Assembly: GCA_017548245.1 (NCBI GenBank)
Contig: JAFYMU010000184.1
Coordinates: 1-7,994 of the forward strand
Direction: 5' to 3'
DNA from: Kiritimatiellia bacterium
GTDB taxonomy: Bacteria > Verrucomicrobiota > Kiritimatiellia > RFP12 > DVOR01
DNA length: 7,994 bases
Part shown: one piece after another, positions 1-5,798 of the stretch
Layout of the letters: every line of letters starts with the position of its first letter
How positions within the stretch are numbered: the stretch's first letter is position 1
Notes under the pieces: generated by a model
What the model was told of the DNA's origin: nothing
The model's database searches: none
The model's input: the letters and a program-made list of their open reading frames with translations, nothing else
Translations under genes and position numbers: made by a program

Positions 1-387
1 GGTGGCGTCCTCTTCGGTGAGTTCGAGCTTCAAGAGGGTCTCACGTGCTGCGACTTCCGATTCAATCACGCGCCACAACGAACGACGTGCGAAGCCGTGC
101 GAGGGGGTGCCAGCTGGCATGCCTTCGGGGGCCTTGCCGAACCACGGCCAGCAGACGGGAATACCGCCACGAATGGCTTTGCCATCTTCAAATTCGGCCA
201 ACGGGCTCAACCACAGGGCATCTTGGAAACCGAGCACGCGGTAACTCAAGACCTGGCCTCCATAGAGCGAAATCTCGCAAACCCCTTGGGGCGCAACCAA
301 AATGGCTAAGGGGTGGCCACCGGGGCCTTCACGAAAGGCCACGCGTCCAGCGGTGCCATACTGTTGATTCAACGACAAGACATCCAT
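1..387 (-). CDS. yeaD: D-hexose-6-phosphate mutarotase (YeaD / glucose-6-phosphate 1-epimerase family), 3' part beyond the window
   Basis: Only the N-terminal 129 codons are present; the frame is open through base 1, so the C-terminus is missing. The family interconverts alpha and beta anomers of hexose 6-phosphates in the cytoplasm. Visible hallmarks are the sugar-phosphate pocket stretch IRGGIPVCWPWFG (residues 72-84, with the conserved Arg73) and the motif SHGFAR (96-101), whose His97 matches the conserved catalytic His of this family. The second catalytic residue, a Glu expected further on, lies outside the window. The start at 387 is supported by AAAGGAG with a 7-nt spacer. The gene lies 12 nt after the FmdB-type gene and is the last visible member of the operon. 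A plain aldose 1-epimerase is less likely, because the RGGIPxCWPWFG block is typical of the phosphate-specific family. Confidence 0.9.
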   Translation of the reverse strand, partial: MDVLSLNQQYGTAGRVAFREGPGGHPLAILVAPQGVCEISLYGGQVLSYRVLGFQDALWLSPLAEFEDGKAIRGGIPVCWPWFGKAPEGMPAGTPSHGFARRSLWRVIESEVAARETLLKLELTEEDAT

Positions 388-394
388 AATCCAA

Positions 395-401
395 CTCCTT
401 T
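395..401 (-). promoter_or_regulatory. Ribosome binding site of the mutarotase gene
   Basis: Read on the minus strand this is AAAGGAG, 7 nt before the ATG at 387. It overlaps the TAA stop (400-402) of the upstream FmdB-type gene, so terminating ribosomes would sit on the site and the two genes are probably translationally coupled. Confidence 0.75.
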
Positions 402-651
402 AGTAAAGCTTTTCAAATGCACCTTGATCCACGCGTGTCAGTTTATGAAACCCTGCGGCCTTTGCACGATCGTCCAACATGGATTTGCTTCGCCCGAGGG
501 CGGGTGCGGTGATGATTTTGATGATGGGCGCATGGCATTCAGGGCAGTATTCCAAGGGCGGATCTGCGAGCAGGCGCATCATTTCAAAGCCATCTTTGCA
601 AAATGCACATCCTTCATGTTCGGGATGGACGCGATAGTCATAAACAGGCAT
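400..651 (-). CDS. FmdB-family zinc ribbon protein
   Basis: An 83-residue protein whose N-terminal half is the FmdB/CxxC-CxxC regulatory-type zinc ribbon: MPVYDYR at the start, then Cys15-x2-Cys18 and Cys36-x2-Cys39 (in YCPECH), followed by the typical hydrophobic stretch IIKIITAPA and a short charged tail. The four cysteines should bind one zinc ion. Proteins of this family are small, cytoplasmic and mostly of unproven function; some have been proposed as regulators because the founding member lies near formamidase/amidase genes. The start at 651 has AAAGGA with a 9-nt spacer. It lies 29 nt after the PflX-like gene and 12 nt before the mutarotase gene. The family call is firm; the function is unknown. 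Confidence 0.88.
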   Translation of the reverse strand: MPVYDYRVHPEHEGCAFCKDGFEMMRLLADPPLEYCPECHAPIIKIITAPALGRSKSMLDDRAKAAGFHKLTRVDQGAFEKLY

Positions 652-660
652 GTTTGGTTT

Positions 661-666
661 TCCTTT
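661..666 (-). promoter_or_regulatory. Ribosome binding site of the FmdB-type gene
   Basis: Read on the minus strand this is AAAGGA, 9 nt before the ATG at 651, within the 29-nt gap after the PflX-like gene. I see no promoter-like element in this short gap. Confidence 0.65.
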
Positions 667-680
667 AAATCAATGGGCGG

Positions 681-1595
681 TTAACGGACTTCGCCGTAAC
701 CTGCGGTCATGTCATCGCCGAGCATACATTCCGCAGTCTCTTCTTCACACGGTTGAATCCAACCATTTTCAAATTCCAAATCACCCACCAATTCGGCAAT
801 GGGTTCAAATTCTTCGGGCGTAATGCGACGATTCCACGTGGGCGTCACCGCGGCTTGGCCAACGGGATTGTATTGCGCCATGACGCTTACGGCAACGCCA
901 GGGCCCAAGGTGTTGCGTAACCAAATCAGGTTCTCCATCACCTCTTCGGTTCGATTGGGCAACGCCAAGAGGCGAACAATGAGGCCGCGACGCGCGATGC
1001 CGTCGTCATCACATTCAAGGGAACCGAGCTGATTCCACATCCACTGAATCGAGGCGCGTGCCGCGTCCACGTAGTTGCGGGCGTCCGAACCCTGATAGGC
1101 GGTTTCCGCAGAGGCGTAACGCAAGTCGGCTAAGCCAATATCAATAAGGTGGCGATAGGCGGCCAACGTTTCAGGGCGTTCGTAACCCGAGGTGTTGTAG
1201 ACAAAGGGCAACTTGATGCCTTCGTTCAATAACGGTGCCGTGGCCGCCGCAATTTGGGGCAACCAAGGGGAGGGCGAGACGAGATTCCAGTTGTGACAAC
1301 CCTTTTCGGCAAGGGTGCGGAAACGTTGGGTCAATTCCTCAAGCGTGAGGTCGTCGCCGCGTCCGCCATTGCTCCATTTGGCATTTTGGCAGTAGATGCA
1401 ACGCAAGGTGCAATGGGAGAAGAAGAGGGTGCCGCTACCACGCGTTCCCGAGAGGGGTGGTTCTTCACCGAAGTGAGGACCCCAACGGAACATGCGGGTT
1501 TGGAGGGCACTGCCACAGTAACCCGTCTTGCCGTCCAAACGGTTGGCATGGCATTGACGAGGGCAGAGGGTACAAGATTGAAGATCGCGCATCAT
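681..1595 (-). CDS. PflX-like radical SAM protein (COG1313 type)
   Basis: About 304 residues from the chosen ATG. An N-terminal cysteine block CTLCPRQCHANR...GYCG (Cys at 8, 11, 15 and 27) is followed by the family stretch GPHFGEEPPLSG and then the radical SAM cluster motif CTLRCIYC (Cys62, 66, 69), which ligates the SAM-cleaving [4Fe-4S] cluster. The second cysteine group may hold another metal centre. The family is related in sequence to pyruvate formate-lyase activases and historically called PflX, but its substrate is not established. The start is ambiguous: ATG codons at 1595 and 1592 lack a clear Shine-Dalgarno site, while a TTG at 1616 would add 7 residues and overlap the end of the ktrB gene by 8 nt, with only a weak AAGAG upstream. 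The gene sits 13 nt after ktrB, so coupling may replace a ribosome binding site. Confidence 0.88.
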   Translation of the reverse strand: MMRDLQSCTLCPRQCHANRLDGKTGYCGSALQTRMFRWGPHFGEEPPLSGTRGSGTLFFSHCTLRCIYCQNAKWSNGGRGDDLTLEELTQRFRTLAEKGCHNWNLVSPSPWLPQIAAATAPLLNEGIKLPFVYNTSGYERPETLAAYRHLIDIGLADLRYASAETAYQGSDARNYVDAARASIQWMWNQLGSLECDDDGIARRGLIVRLLALPNRTEEVMENLIWLRNTLGPGVAVSVMAQYNPVGQAAVTPTWNRRITPEEFEPIAELVGDLEFENGWIQPCEEETAECMLGDDMTAGYGEVR

Positions 1596-1608
1596 AGAGG
1601 GAACTCGG

Positions 1609-3168
1609 TTAACCAACAGTAATGGTCTCTTCGGGGTAACGGATATGGTGAGAGACCTCGCGGCCAGCCATCATCAAGGCAATGGAAATCGGCCCCACGC
1701 GTCCCAAATACATCGCGAGCACAATCAAGAACTTACCGATTGAGGAGAGCGAAGGGGTGGCATTGAGGGAGGTGCCCACGGTGCCGAAGGCGGAGGAGAC
1801 TTCATAGAAGAGTACAAAGTCACCACGTTCGGCCACGAGCGTCTTTTCCGTTAACAAAAGGACGAAGTAGAAGGTGAAGACCATCACAAAGTAGTACACC
1901 ACAATCACCATGGCTTCACGACAAACAACGTCGGAGATCGAACGGCGATGGAGCTCAACCGTTGGGCAGCCGCGCAAATAGGCGCGAATGGTGAGGATGA
2001 GTACGACGAGGGTGGTGGTTTTGATACCGCCTGCCATAGAACCTGGCGAACCGCCAATCAACATCAAGAAGACCGACAAGAGGTTTGACGGCGGGGTGAT
2101 GGCATCCATCTCAACAAAGTTGAACCCTGCGGTTCGGAACATGGCGGTCTGGGAGATGCCAGCGCAGATGCGTTGGGTAATGCCCTTGAGGGAGAGGAAG
2201 AGGGTGCTCCAATCGCCTTGCGAGAGGGCTTGCCACGGCGAGGGAATGTCAATGAAGGAGAGGGCGTTGTTCCATTCCAAGATGGTAAAGATGAGGCCAC
2301 CGCCCACCGACAGGAGGAGCGAGGACCACAAGACAATACGCGAGTGGAGGGAAATCTTACCACGGCGACGGAGGTCGCGGTACCACGGATGATAGTTGAA
2401 GACATTCGCAATCACCAAGAAGCCAATGCCGCCGAGGGTGACGAGCAGGGCGATGGTGGAGGTGTAGATGAGGTCGCCACGCAGCCCCACGAGATTTTGT
2501 GCATGGAGCGAGATGCCGGCGTTACAAAAGGCGCTGATGGCATGGAAGGTGGCGAACCACAAACTTTCGGCGAGGGCGTACCCATGATGCCAGTAGTAAC
2601 GGGCAAAGAGGATGATACCGCCGATACATTCAAAGGTCAGGACGTAACTCACCGTTTGCGCCAAGAGGCTATTGGCCTTAGACGAGGAGTTCGCACCATA
2701 GTTGATGACGACCTGGTCCTCACCGCCCACGGGGACGCGGCCCAACAAAATTGTCACAATCAACGTGCCCAAGGTCAACAAGCTGATGCCGCCCAATTGG
2801 ACGCAACACATGAGGACAACGTGGCCAAAGGTCGAGTAGTAGGTGGGGACGTCCACCACTGTTAACCCGGTCACGCAGGAGGAGGAGGTCGCCATGAAGA
2901 GGTTGTCCAAGAAGGCGCGATAGAAGGCGGGCCAACTGAAGACATCGGTTTCATTCAACCACGCCCACTTGCCAGAGGCTTGTGCCCACGGCGTGCACAA
3001 GAGGACCAACCCCAACGTAATCAAAACGACGAACGTTAACGCCATCATTTTGCGCGGGTCGATGCGCTTCTTCTTTTGACGCAGCGGCTTTTGGATTTCA
3101 CGATCCACCGTCGTGTCACAGAGACTGGCACGATAGTCGGAAAGTGACGTTACTTCAGGTGAAATCAT
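1609..3168 (-). CDS. ktrB: KtrB/TrkH-family potassium uptake channel subunit
   Basis: A 519-residue inner-membrane protein with the four repeated membrane-pore-membrane units of the Trk/Ktr/HKT superfamily. The four filter glycines can be read: VTGLTVVD (Gly101), CNAGISLH (Gly218), RTAGFNFV (Gly348) and GTVGTSLN (Gly465). The intramembrane gating loop is GGSPGSMAGGIKTTT (372-386), and GRVGP (489-493) lies near the C-terminus. The first pore, followed by VVDVPTYYSTFG, resembles KtrB more than TrkH. It should import K+ together with a cytoplasmic ring subunit (KtrA/TrkA), which is not in this window. A basic N-terminal tail of about 40 residues precedes the first helix. The ATG at 3168 overlaps the pflA stop as ATGA and has GAGGA 9 nt upstream. 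The KtrB versus TrkH subtype is my inference; the superfamily is certain. Confidence 0.94.
   Translation of the reverse strand: MISPEVTSLSDYRASLCDTTVDREIQKPLRQKKKRIDPRKMMALTFVVLITLGLVLLCTPWAQASGKWAWLNETDVFSWPAFYRAFLDNLFMATSSSCVTGLTVVDVPTYYSTFGHVVLMCCVQLGGISLLTLGTLIVTILLGRVPVGGEDQVVINYGANSSSKANSLLAQTVSYVLTFECIGGIILFARYYWHHGYALAESLWFATFHAISAFCNAGISLHAQNLVGLRGDLIYTSTIALLVTLGGIGFLVIANVFNYHPWYRDLRRRGKISLHSRIVLWSSLLLSVGGGLIFTILEWNNALSFIDIPSPWQALSQGDWSTLFLSLKGITQRICAGISQTAMFRTAGFNFVEMDAITPPSNLLSVFLMLIGGSPGSMAGGIKTTTLVVLILTIRAYLRGCPTVELHRRSISDVVCREAMVIVVYYFVMVFTFYFVLLLTEKTLVAERGDFVLFYEVSSAFGTVGTSLNATPSLSSIGKFLIVLAMYLGRVGPISIALMMAGREVSHHIRYPEETITVG
3165..3168 (-). other. ATGA stop-start overlap between pflA and ktrB
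   Basis: The pflA stop TGA (3167-3165) shares bases with the ktrB start ATG (3168-3166). This is the classic arrangement for translational re-initiation; ktrB also has its own GAGGA site at 3178-3182. Confidence 0.85.
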
Positions 3169-3857
3169 AATTTCAATTCCTCGTCAGAGGGCTTGGAGAG
3201 TTGGCAACCGCGATAGGGAATGCCCATCGATTCATATTTGTGCAAACCCAATTCATGGTACGGGAGGCGGTCAATGCGTTGCACATTGAGCCCTTCGATG
3301 AAGGCCTTCGTGGCCGCCTTTTCATCAGGCGTTTCATTGAGGCCATGGGCCACCACTTGGCGAATCCAAATGGGCTTTTGGGTGGCGCGTAGGTGATCAA
3401 AGATGCGGCAGGTAGGGGCCATGTCTAAGCCCGTGACCTCTTTGAAACGGTCGGGGGTCGGGCTCTTGACGTCAAGCAAAATGAGATCCGCGGCATCCAA
3501 GACCGCACGTGTTTCGGGGGTGTCAATGGCGCCTGAGGTGTCAATAGCGACATGGAAACCCTCTGCGTGCAAGGCATGGATGGCCTGCAAGAGGGCTGGC
3601 GCCTGCAAGAGGGGTTCGCCACCCGAGAAGGTCACGCCGCCTTCATCACCCAAGTAGGGGCGCATGCGTTTGGCGCGTTGCACAATCTCTTCCAACGTTA
3701 CATCGCGTCCACCTTTCGGGTCCCACGTGTCGGGATTGTGACAGAAGAGGCAACGCAAGGGGCATCCCTGGAGAAAGACCACTAAACGGATGCCAGGGCC
3801 ATCAACAGCACCAAAGCTTTCATAGGAGTGTAAACGTAAGGTCGGAGAATCAGTCAT
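3165..3857 (-). CDS. pflA: Pyruvate formate-lyase activating enzyme (radical SAM glycyl radical activase)
   Basis: A 230-residue cytoplasmic protein, close in length to E. coli PflA. The N-terminus contains the activase signature ESFGAVDGPGIR (13-24), then the radical SAM motif CPLRCLFC (Cys32, 36, 39) followed by HNPDTWD, and the SAM-binding GGEP a little further on. Such enzymes cleave S-adenosylmethionine to place a glycyl radical on pyruvate formate-lyase or a relative under anaerobic conditions. No pyruvate formate-lyase gene is in the window, so the target is inferred. The frame stays open upstream to 4028, but that part is the DUF192 gene read in another frame. The ATG at 3857 is chosen because GAGGAG lies 7 nt before it and homology begins there. 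It overlaps the DUF192 gene by 8 nt and ktrB by 4 nt. Confidence 0.92.
   Translation of the reverse strand: MTDSPTLRLHSYESFGAVDGPGIRLVVFLQGCPLRCLFCHNPDTWDPKGGRDVTLEEIVQRAKRMRPYLGDEGGVTFSGGEPLLQAPALLQAIHALHAEGFHVAIDTSGAIDTPETRAVLDAADLILLDVKSPTPDRFKEVTGLDMAPTCRIFDHLRATQKPIWIRQVVAHGLNETPDEKAATKAFIEGLNVQRIDRLPYHELGLHKYESMGIPYRGCQLSKPSDEELKL
3178..3182 (-). promoter_or_regulatory. Ribosome binding site of ktrB
   Basis: Read on the minus strand this is GAGGA, 9 nt before the ATG at 3168, inside the last codons of pflA. It supports the long N-terminal form of KtrB over an internal start at Met41. Confidence 0.65.
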
Positions 3858-4176
3858 GGTGGGACTCCTCGTTAGGAAGCTGAGTAAGATTCGAAAAAGT
3901 GGTGTCGCCTGCTTGGGTTTCCAATACGCAATGGGCGCTCCAACCACCCCAAATAAACCATTTACCAGGGGGAACCGCCAGCACGGTTCGCACGAGCGCG
4001 CCCTGACGATCAAAGAAGCGCACATCAATCGCGAACGTCATGCCGAGGGTATGAATCGCATTACATGGCACAATCACCAACCCGTGACCTTGCTCGAGGC
4101 CACGTTTGCCCAATAACCCACGCATGCGTGCGAGGGGTGTGCGAGCGGTGGTGAGAGTGAGGGCGGGGCGACTCAT
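3850..4176 (-). CDS. DUF192 family protein (COG1430 type), cytoplasmic form
   Basis: A 108-residue protein spanning a complete DUF192 domain. The block TARTPLARMRGLLGKRGL (14-31), the core GLVIVPCNAIHTLGMTF followed by AIDVRFFD, and the later VPPGKW and HCVLETQAGD match the conserved order of the family. The biochemical role of DUF192 is unknown. Many relatives carry a signal peptide or lipoprotein signal; none is visible here, so this copy is predicted to be cytoplasmic. The ATG at 4176 overlaps the exosortase stop as ATGA and has no Shine-Dalgarno site, which implies re-initiation after exosortase translation. The frame is open upstream to 4308, but that part is an out-of-frame reading of the exosortase gene. 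The 3' end overlaps pflA by 8 nt (3850-3857). Confidence 0.88.
   Translation of the reverse strand: MSRPALTLTTARTPLARMRGLLGKRGLEQGHGLVIVPCNAIHTLGMTFAIDVRFFDRQGALVRTVLAVPPGKWFIWGGWSAHCVLETQAGDTTFSNLTQLPNEESHHD
3865..3870 (-). promoter_or_regulatory. Ribosome binding site that fixes the pflA start
   Basis: Read on the minus strand this is GAGGAG with a 7-nt spacer to the ATG at 3857. It lies inside the DUF192 gene and decides against the 57-residue longer open frame that begins at 4028. Confidence 0.8.
4173..4176 (-). other. ATGA stop-start overlap between the exosortase and DUF192 genes
   Basis: The exosortase TGA (4175-4173) overlaps the DUF192 ATG (4176-4174). No AAGGAG-like site precedes the ATG, so DUF192 translation probably depends on ribosomes finishing the exosortase. 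Confidence 0.8.
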
Positions 4177-5798
4177 AGACAATCGGTGCGCGTTTCGGGT
4201 TCGGTAAAGAGGGTGGGATAAAAGAGGTGCATAAAGTGTTGCAATGCGGCTTGCCCTTCGGGCGTCTGGAAGTCGTAGGAGGGCGAGGTGATGGTCACCA
4301 TCGCCCAACGCGGGATGCGGTTGTAGGTCGAACGTTCCCAGCTGTCACTCAAGACGCGTTGGAGGTTGGAGATGGTCGCGCCCTTGGAGTTGAGGAATAC
4401 GTAGGCAAAACCACTGGTGCGGGATTGGCCTTCGCGGCGCAAGGAGAAGGTGGCCATGGGGAGGGTATCGGCCACAAAATAGAGTTGGCGTTCGCTCAAG
4501 ACAAAGCCTTGGGAGGGCAAGCAGAGTTCGGGACGGTGGATGGACATGCGGTTTTCACCTGCAATCACGAGCGCCACGGTAAAGACGTCATAGTTAGAGA
4601 AGGTGTAGGTGACCTTATAACTCTGGGTGTCGCTCGGCAAGATGTCGAGTTCGGCACGCGAAACGGGATAGACCTCGCCTTGACATTGAGGGCACGCGGT
4701 TGGGAGGGGCGTGTCGGGTTGGGCATTTTGCGAATAGAGGCAGGCGCGATTTTGACAGAACCACGGAAACTCCATCGTTGCATCCGGCAAGGCGACGAAT
4801 TGCTTTGTTAAGAAGGCGTCCGACTCAAAGACCAAGGGCGGCATTTGGCTGGCGTAGTGCTTGAAGAGTGGCAGGGCCAGCGCGAGGAGGAGCGTGAAAC
4901 CGTAACGCCACTTCGCAACGGGTTCGGCGAGGGTGGGCGGGGTGGCTTCTTCGGGCTGCGGCTTTTCGGTTCGCTTGAGCCAATCGGTGAGCCAGAAGAT
5001 GGCGAGGGTGTAGAGGGGGGCAATGATGAAGAGGGCGTTGTCGTGCAAGCCCATGCCTGCCTGTTGGCTAATGAAGTGGCAGGTAAAGGCGGTGAGAAGG
5101 AGGCGTACAATGTTGCCCAAGAAGGCAATGGGAATGCTCGCCAAGAAGAGGACCCAACGGCGCGACAGCGTATGGAGGGCGATGGCACCATAGGCCGCTG
5201 TACCTACGAAGAGGGCGACGAGCGAACGGATTCCGCTGCAGGGATCCGCGACGTCCAACTGGAAGGGCGCGTTCGGCGAGGTGGAGAGAATGGCGGTGCC
5301 GAGTTGGCGAACTGAGATGCCGAGGCCATTGAGCAGGACGGCGGTCACCGAGACGGAGGCGCGACGGAGGGGAACCGTAAAGTTGTCCAAGAAGCCGACC
5401 GGAATCACAAAGACGAGCAAGAGAATCGGGAACCAGACCCATTTGAGCATCTTGCGGCCGTAACACGCGGTGGGGATTGCCATTAAGAGGAGGATAGCGG
5501 CAATCTGTAAAAAGCGCGACTGGTCTCCGCGCAATCCGAAGAAGAGGAAGAGACTCGCCACACCGAGGAAGGGAAGCGCGGTCAAGGGCGCGGGTTGGGG
5601 TGTTGCGGCACAGGCCAAGATGCGGGCGCGTTGTTGCCACAGGAGAAAGAGGCTCAACACGGGAATCAACCACACGTACTCCATGTGTTGGGATTTATCG
5701 GTCATTGAACTCTGCAAGCCCTCTACGCCCGGCAATAACCACGTGAGCGCCAGGAGGAACATCAATGCAAAGGGAAGGTGGGGCAAAAAGCGTTTCAT
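4173..5798 (-). CDS. Exosortase fused to a C-terminal EpsI-type domain with a four-Cys insertion
   Basis: A 541-residue inner-membrane protein. Residues 1 to about 275 are a polytopic exosortase domain with roughly eight hydrophobic segments. The catalytic triad of the family is visible: Cys187 in DPCSGIRSL, Arg232 in NIVRLLL and His252 in LHDNAL. Exosortases are membrane cysteine transpeptidases that process PEP-CTERM-type C-terminal sorting signals on exported proteins. After a Pro-rich linker (about 276-296) and one more hydrophobic segment (about 299-312) comes an EpsI/DUF3485-like domain, recognised by SIHRPELCLPSQGF (419-432). Between them lies a Cys cluster, CQNRAC (348-353) and CPQC (369-372), resembling a zinc ribbon. 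The ATG at 5798 overlaps the previous gene as ATGA and has no Shine-Dalgarno site. No PEP-CTERM substrate is encoded in the window. The exosortase call is firm, the exact subtype unknown. Confidence 0.92.
   Translation of the reverse strand: MKRFLPHLPFALMFLLALTWLLPGVEGLQSSMTDKSQHMEYVWLIPVLSLFLLWQQRARILACAATPQPAPLTALPFLGVASLFLFFGLRGDQSRFLQIAAILLLMAIPTACYGRKMLKWVWFPILLLVFVIPVGFLDNFTVPLRRASVSVTAVLLNGLGISVRQLGTAILSTSPNAPFQLDVADPCSGIRSLVALFVGTAAYGAIALHTLSRRWVLFLASIPIAFLGNIVRLLLTAFTCHFISQQAGMGLHDNALFIIAPLYTLAIFWLTDWLKRTEKPQPEEATPPTLAEPVAKWRYGFTLLLALALPLFKHYASQMPPLVFESDAFLTKQFVALPDATMEFPWFCQNRACLYSQNAQPDTPLPTACPQCQGEVYPVSRAELDILPSDTQSYKVTYTFSNYDVFTVALVIAGENRMSIHRPELCLPSQGFVLSERQLYFVADTLPMATFSLRREGQSRTSGFAYVFLNSKGATISNLQRVLSDSWERSTYNRIPRWAMVTITSPSYDFQTPEGQAALQHFMHLFYPTLFTEPETRTDCL
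5795..5798 (-). other. ATGA stop-start overlap between the membrane protein and exosortase genes
   Basis: The TGA of the upstream membrane protein (5797-5795) overlaps the exosortase ATG (5798-5796). No Shine-Dalgarno-like sequence precedes this ATG, so the two proteins are probably made in step. Confidence 0.8.

Noticed and set aside
2173..2865. A 230-codon open frame on the plus strand
   Set aside because: It lies fully antisense to ktrB, whose four pore motifs are unmistakable. Its product is a low-complexity Glu/Gly/Gln-rich sequence with no domain, and the frame is kept open by the codon bias of the real gene.
3858..4028. 57-residue N-terminal extension of PflA
   Set aside because: The extension reads the DUF192 gene in another frame, and a good Shine-Dalgarno site sits just before the internal ATG where family homology begins.
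4177..4308. 44-residue N-terminal extension of the DUF192 protein
   Set aside because: It overlaps the exosortase gene out of frame. The ATGA junction at 4173-4176 and the start of domain homology both favour the shorter form.
4227..4811. A 194-codon open frame on the plus strand
   Set aside because: It is antisense to the EpsI-type half of the exosortase, with no ribosome binding site or recognisable motif. The same holds for the plus-strand frames at 4845-5315 and 5470-5928.
5068..5673. A 201-codon minus-strand frame inside the exosortase gene
   Set aside because: It is an alternative frame of the exosortase core, Arg/Pro/Leu rich and without motifs, while the other frame carries the complete catalytic residues.
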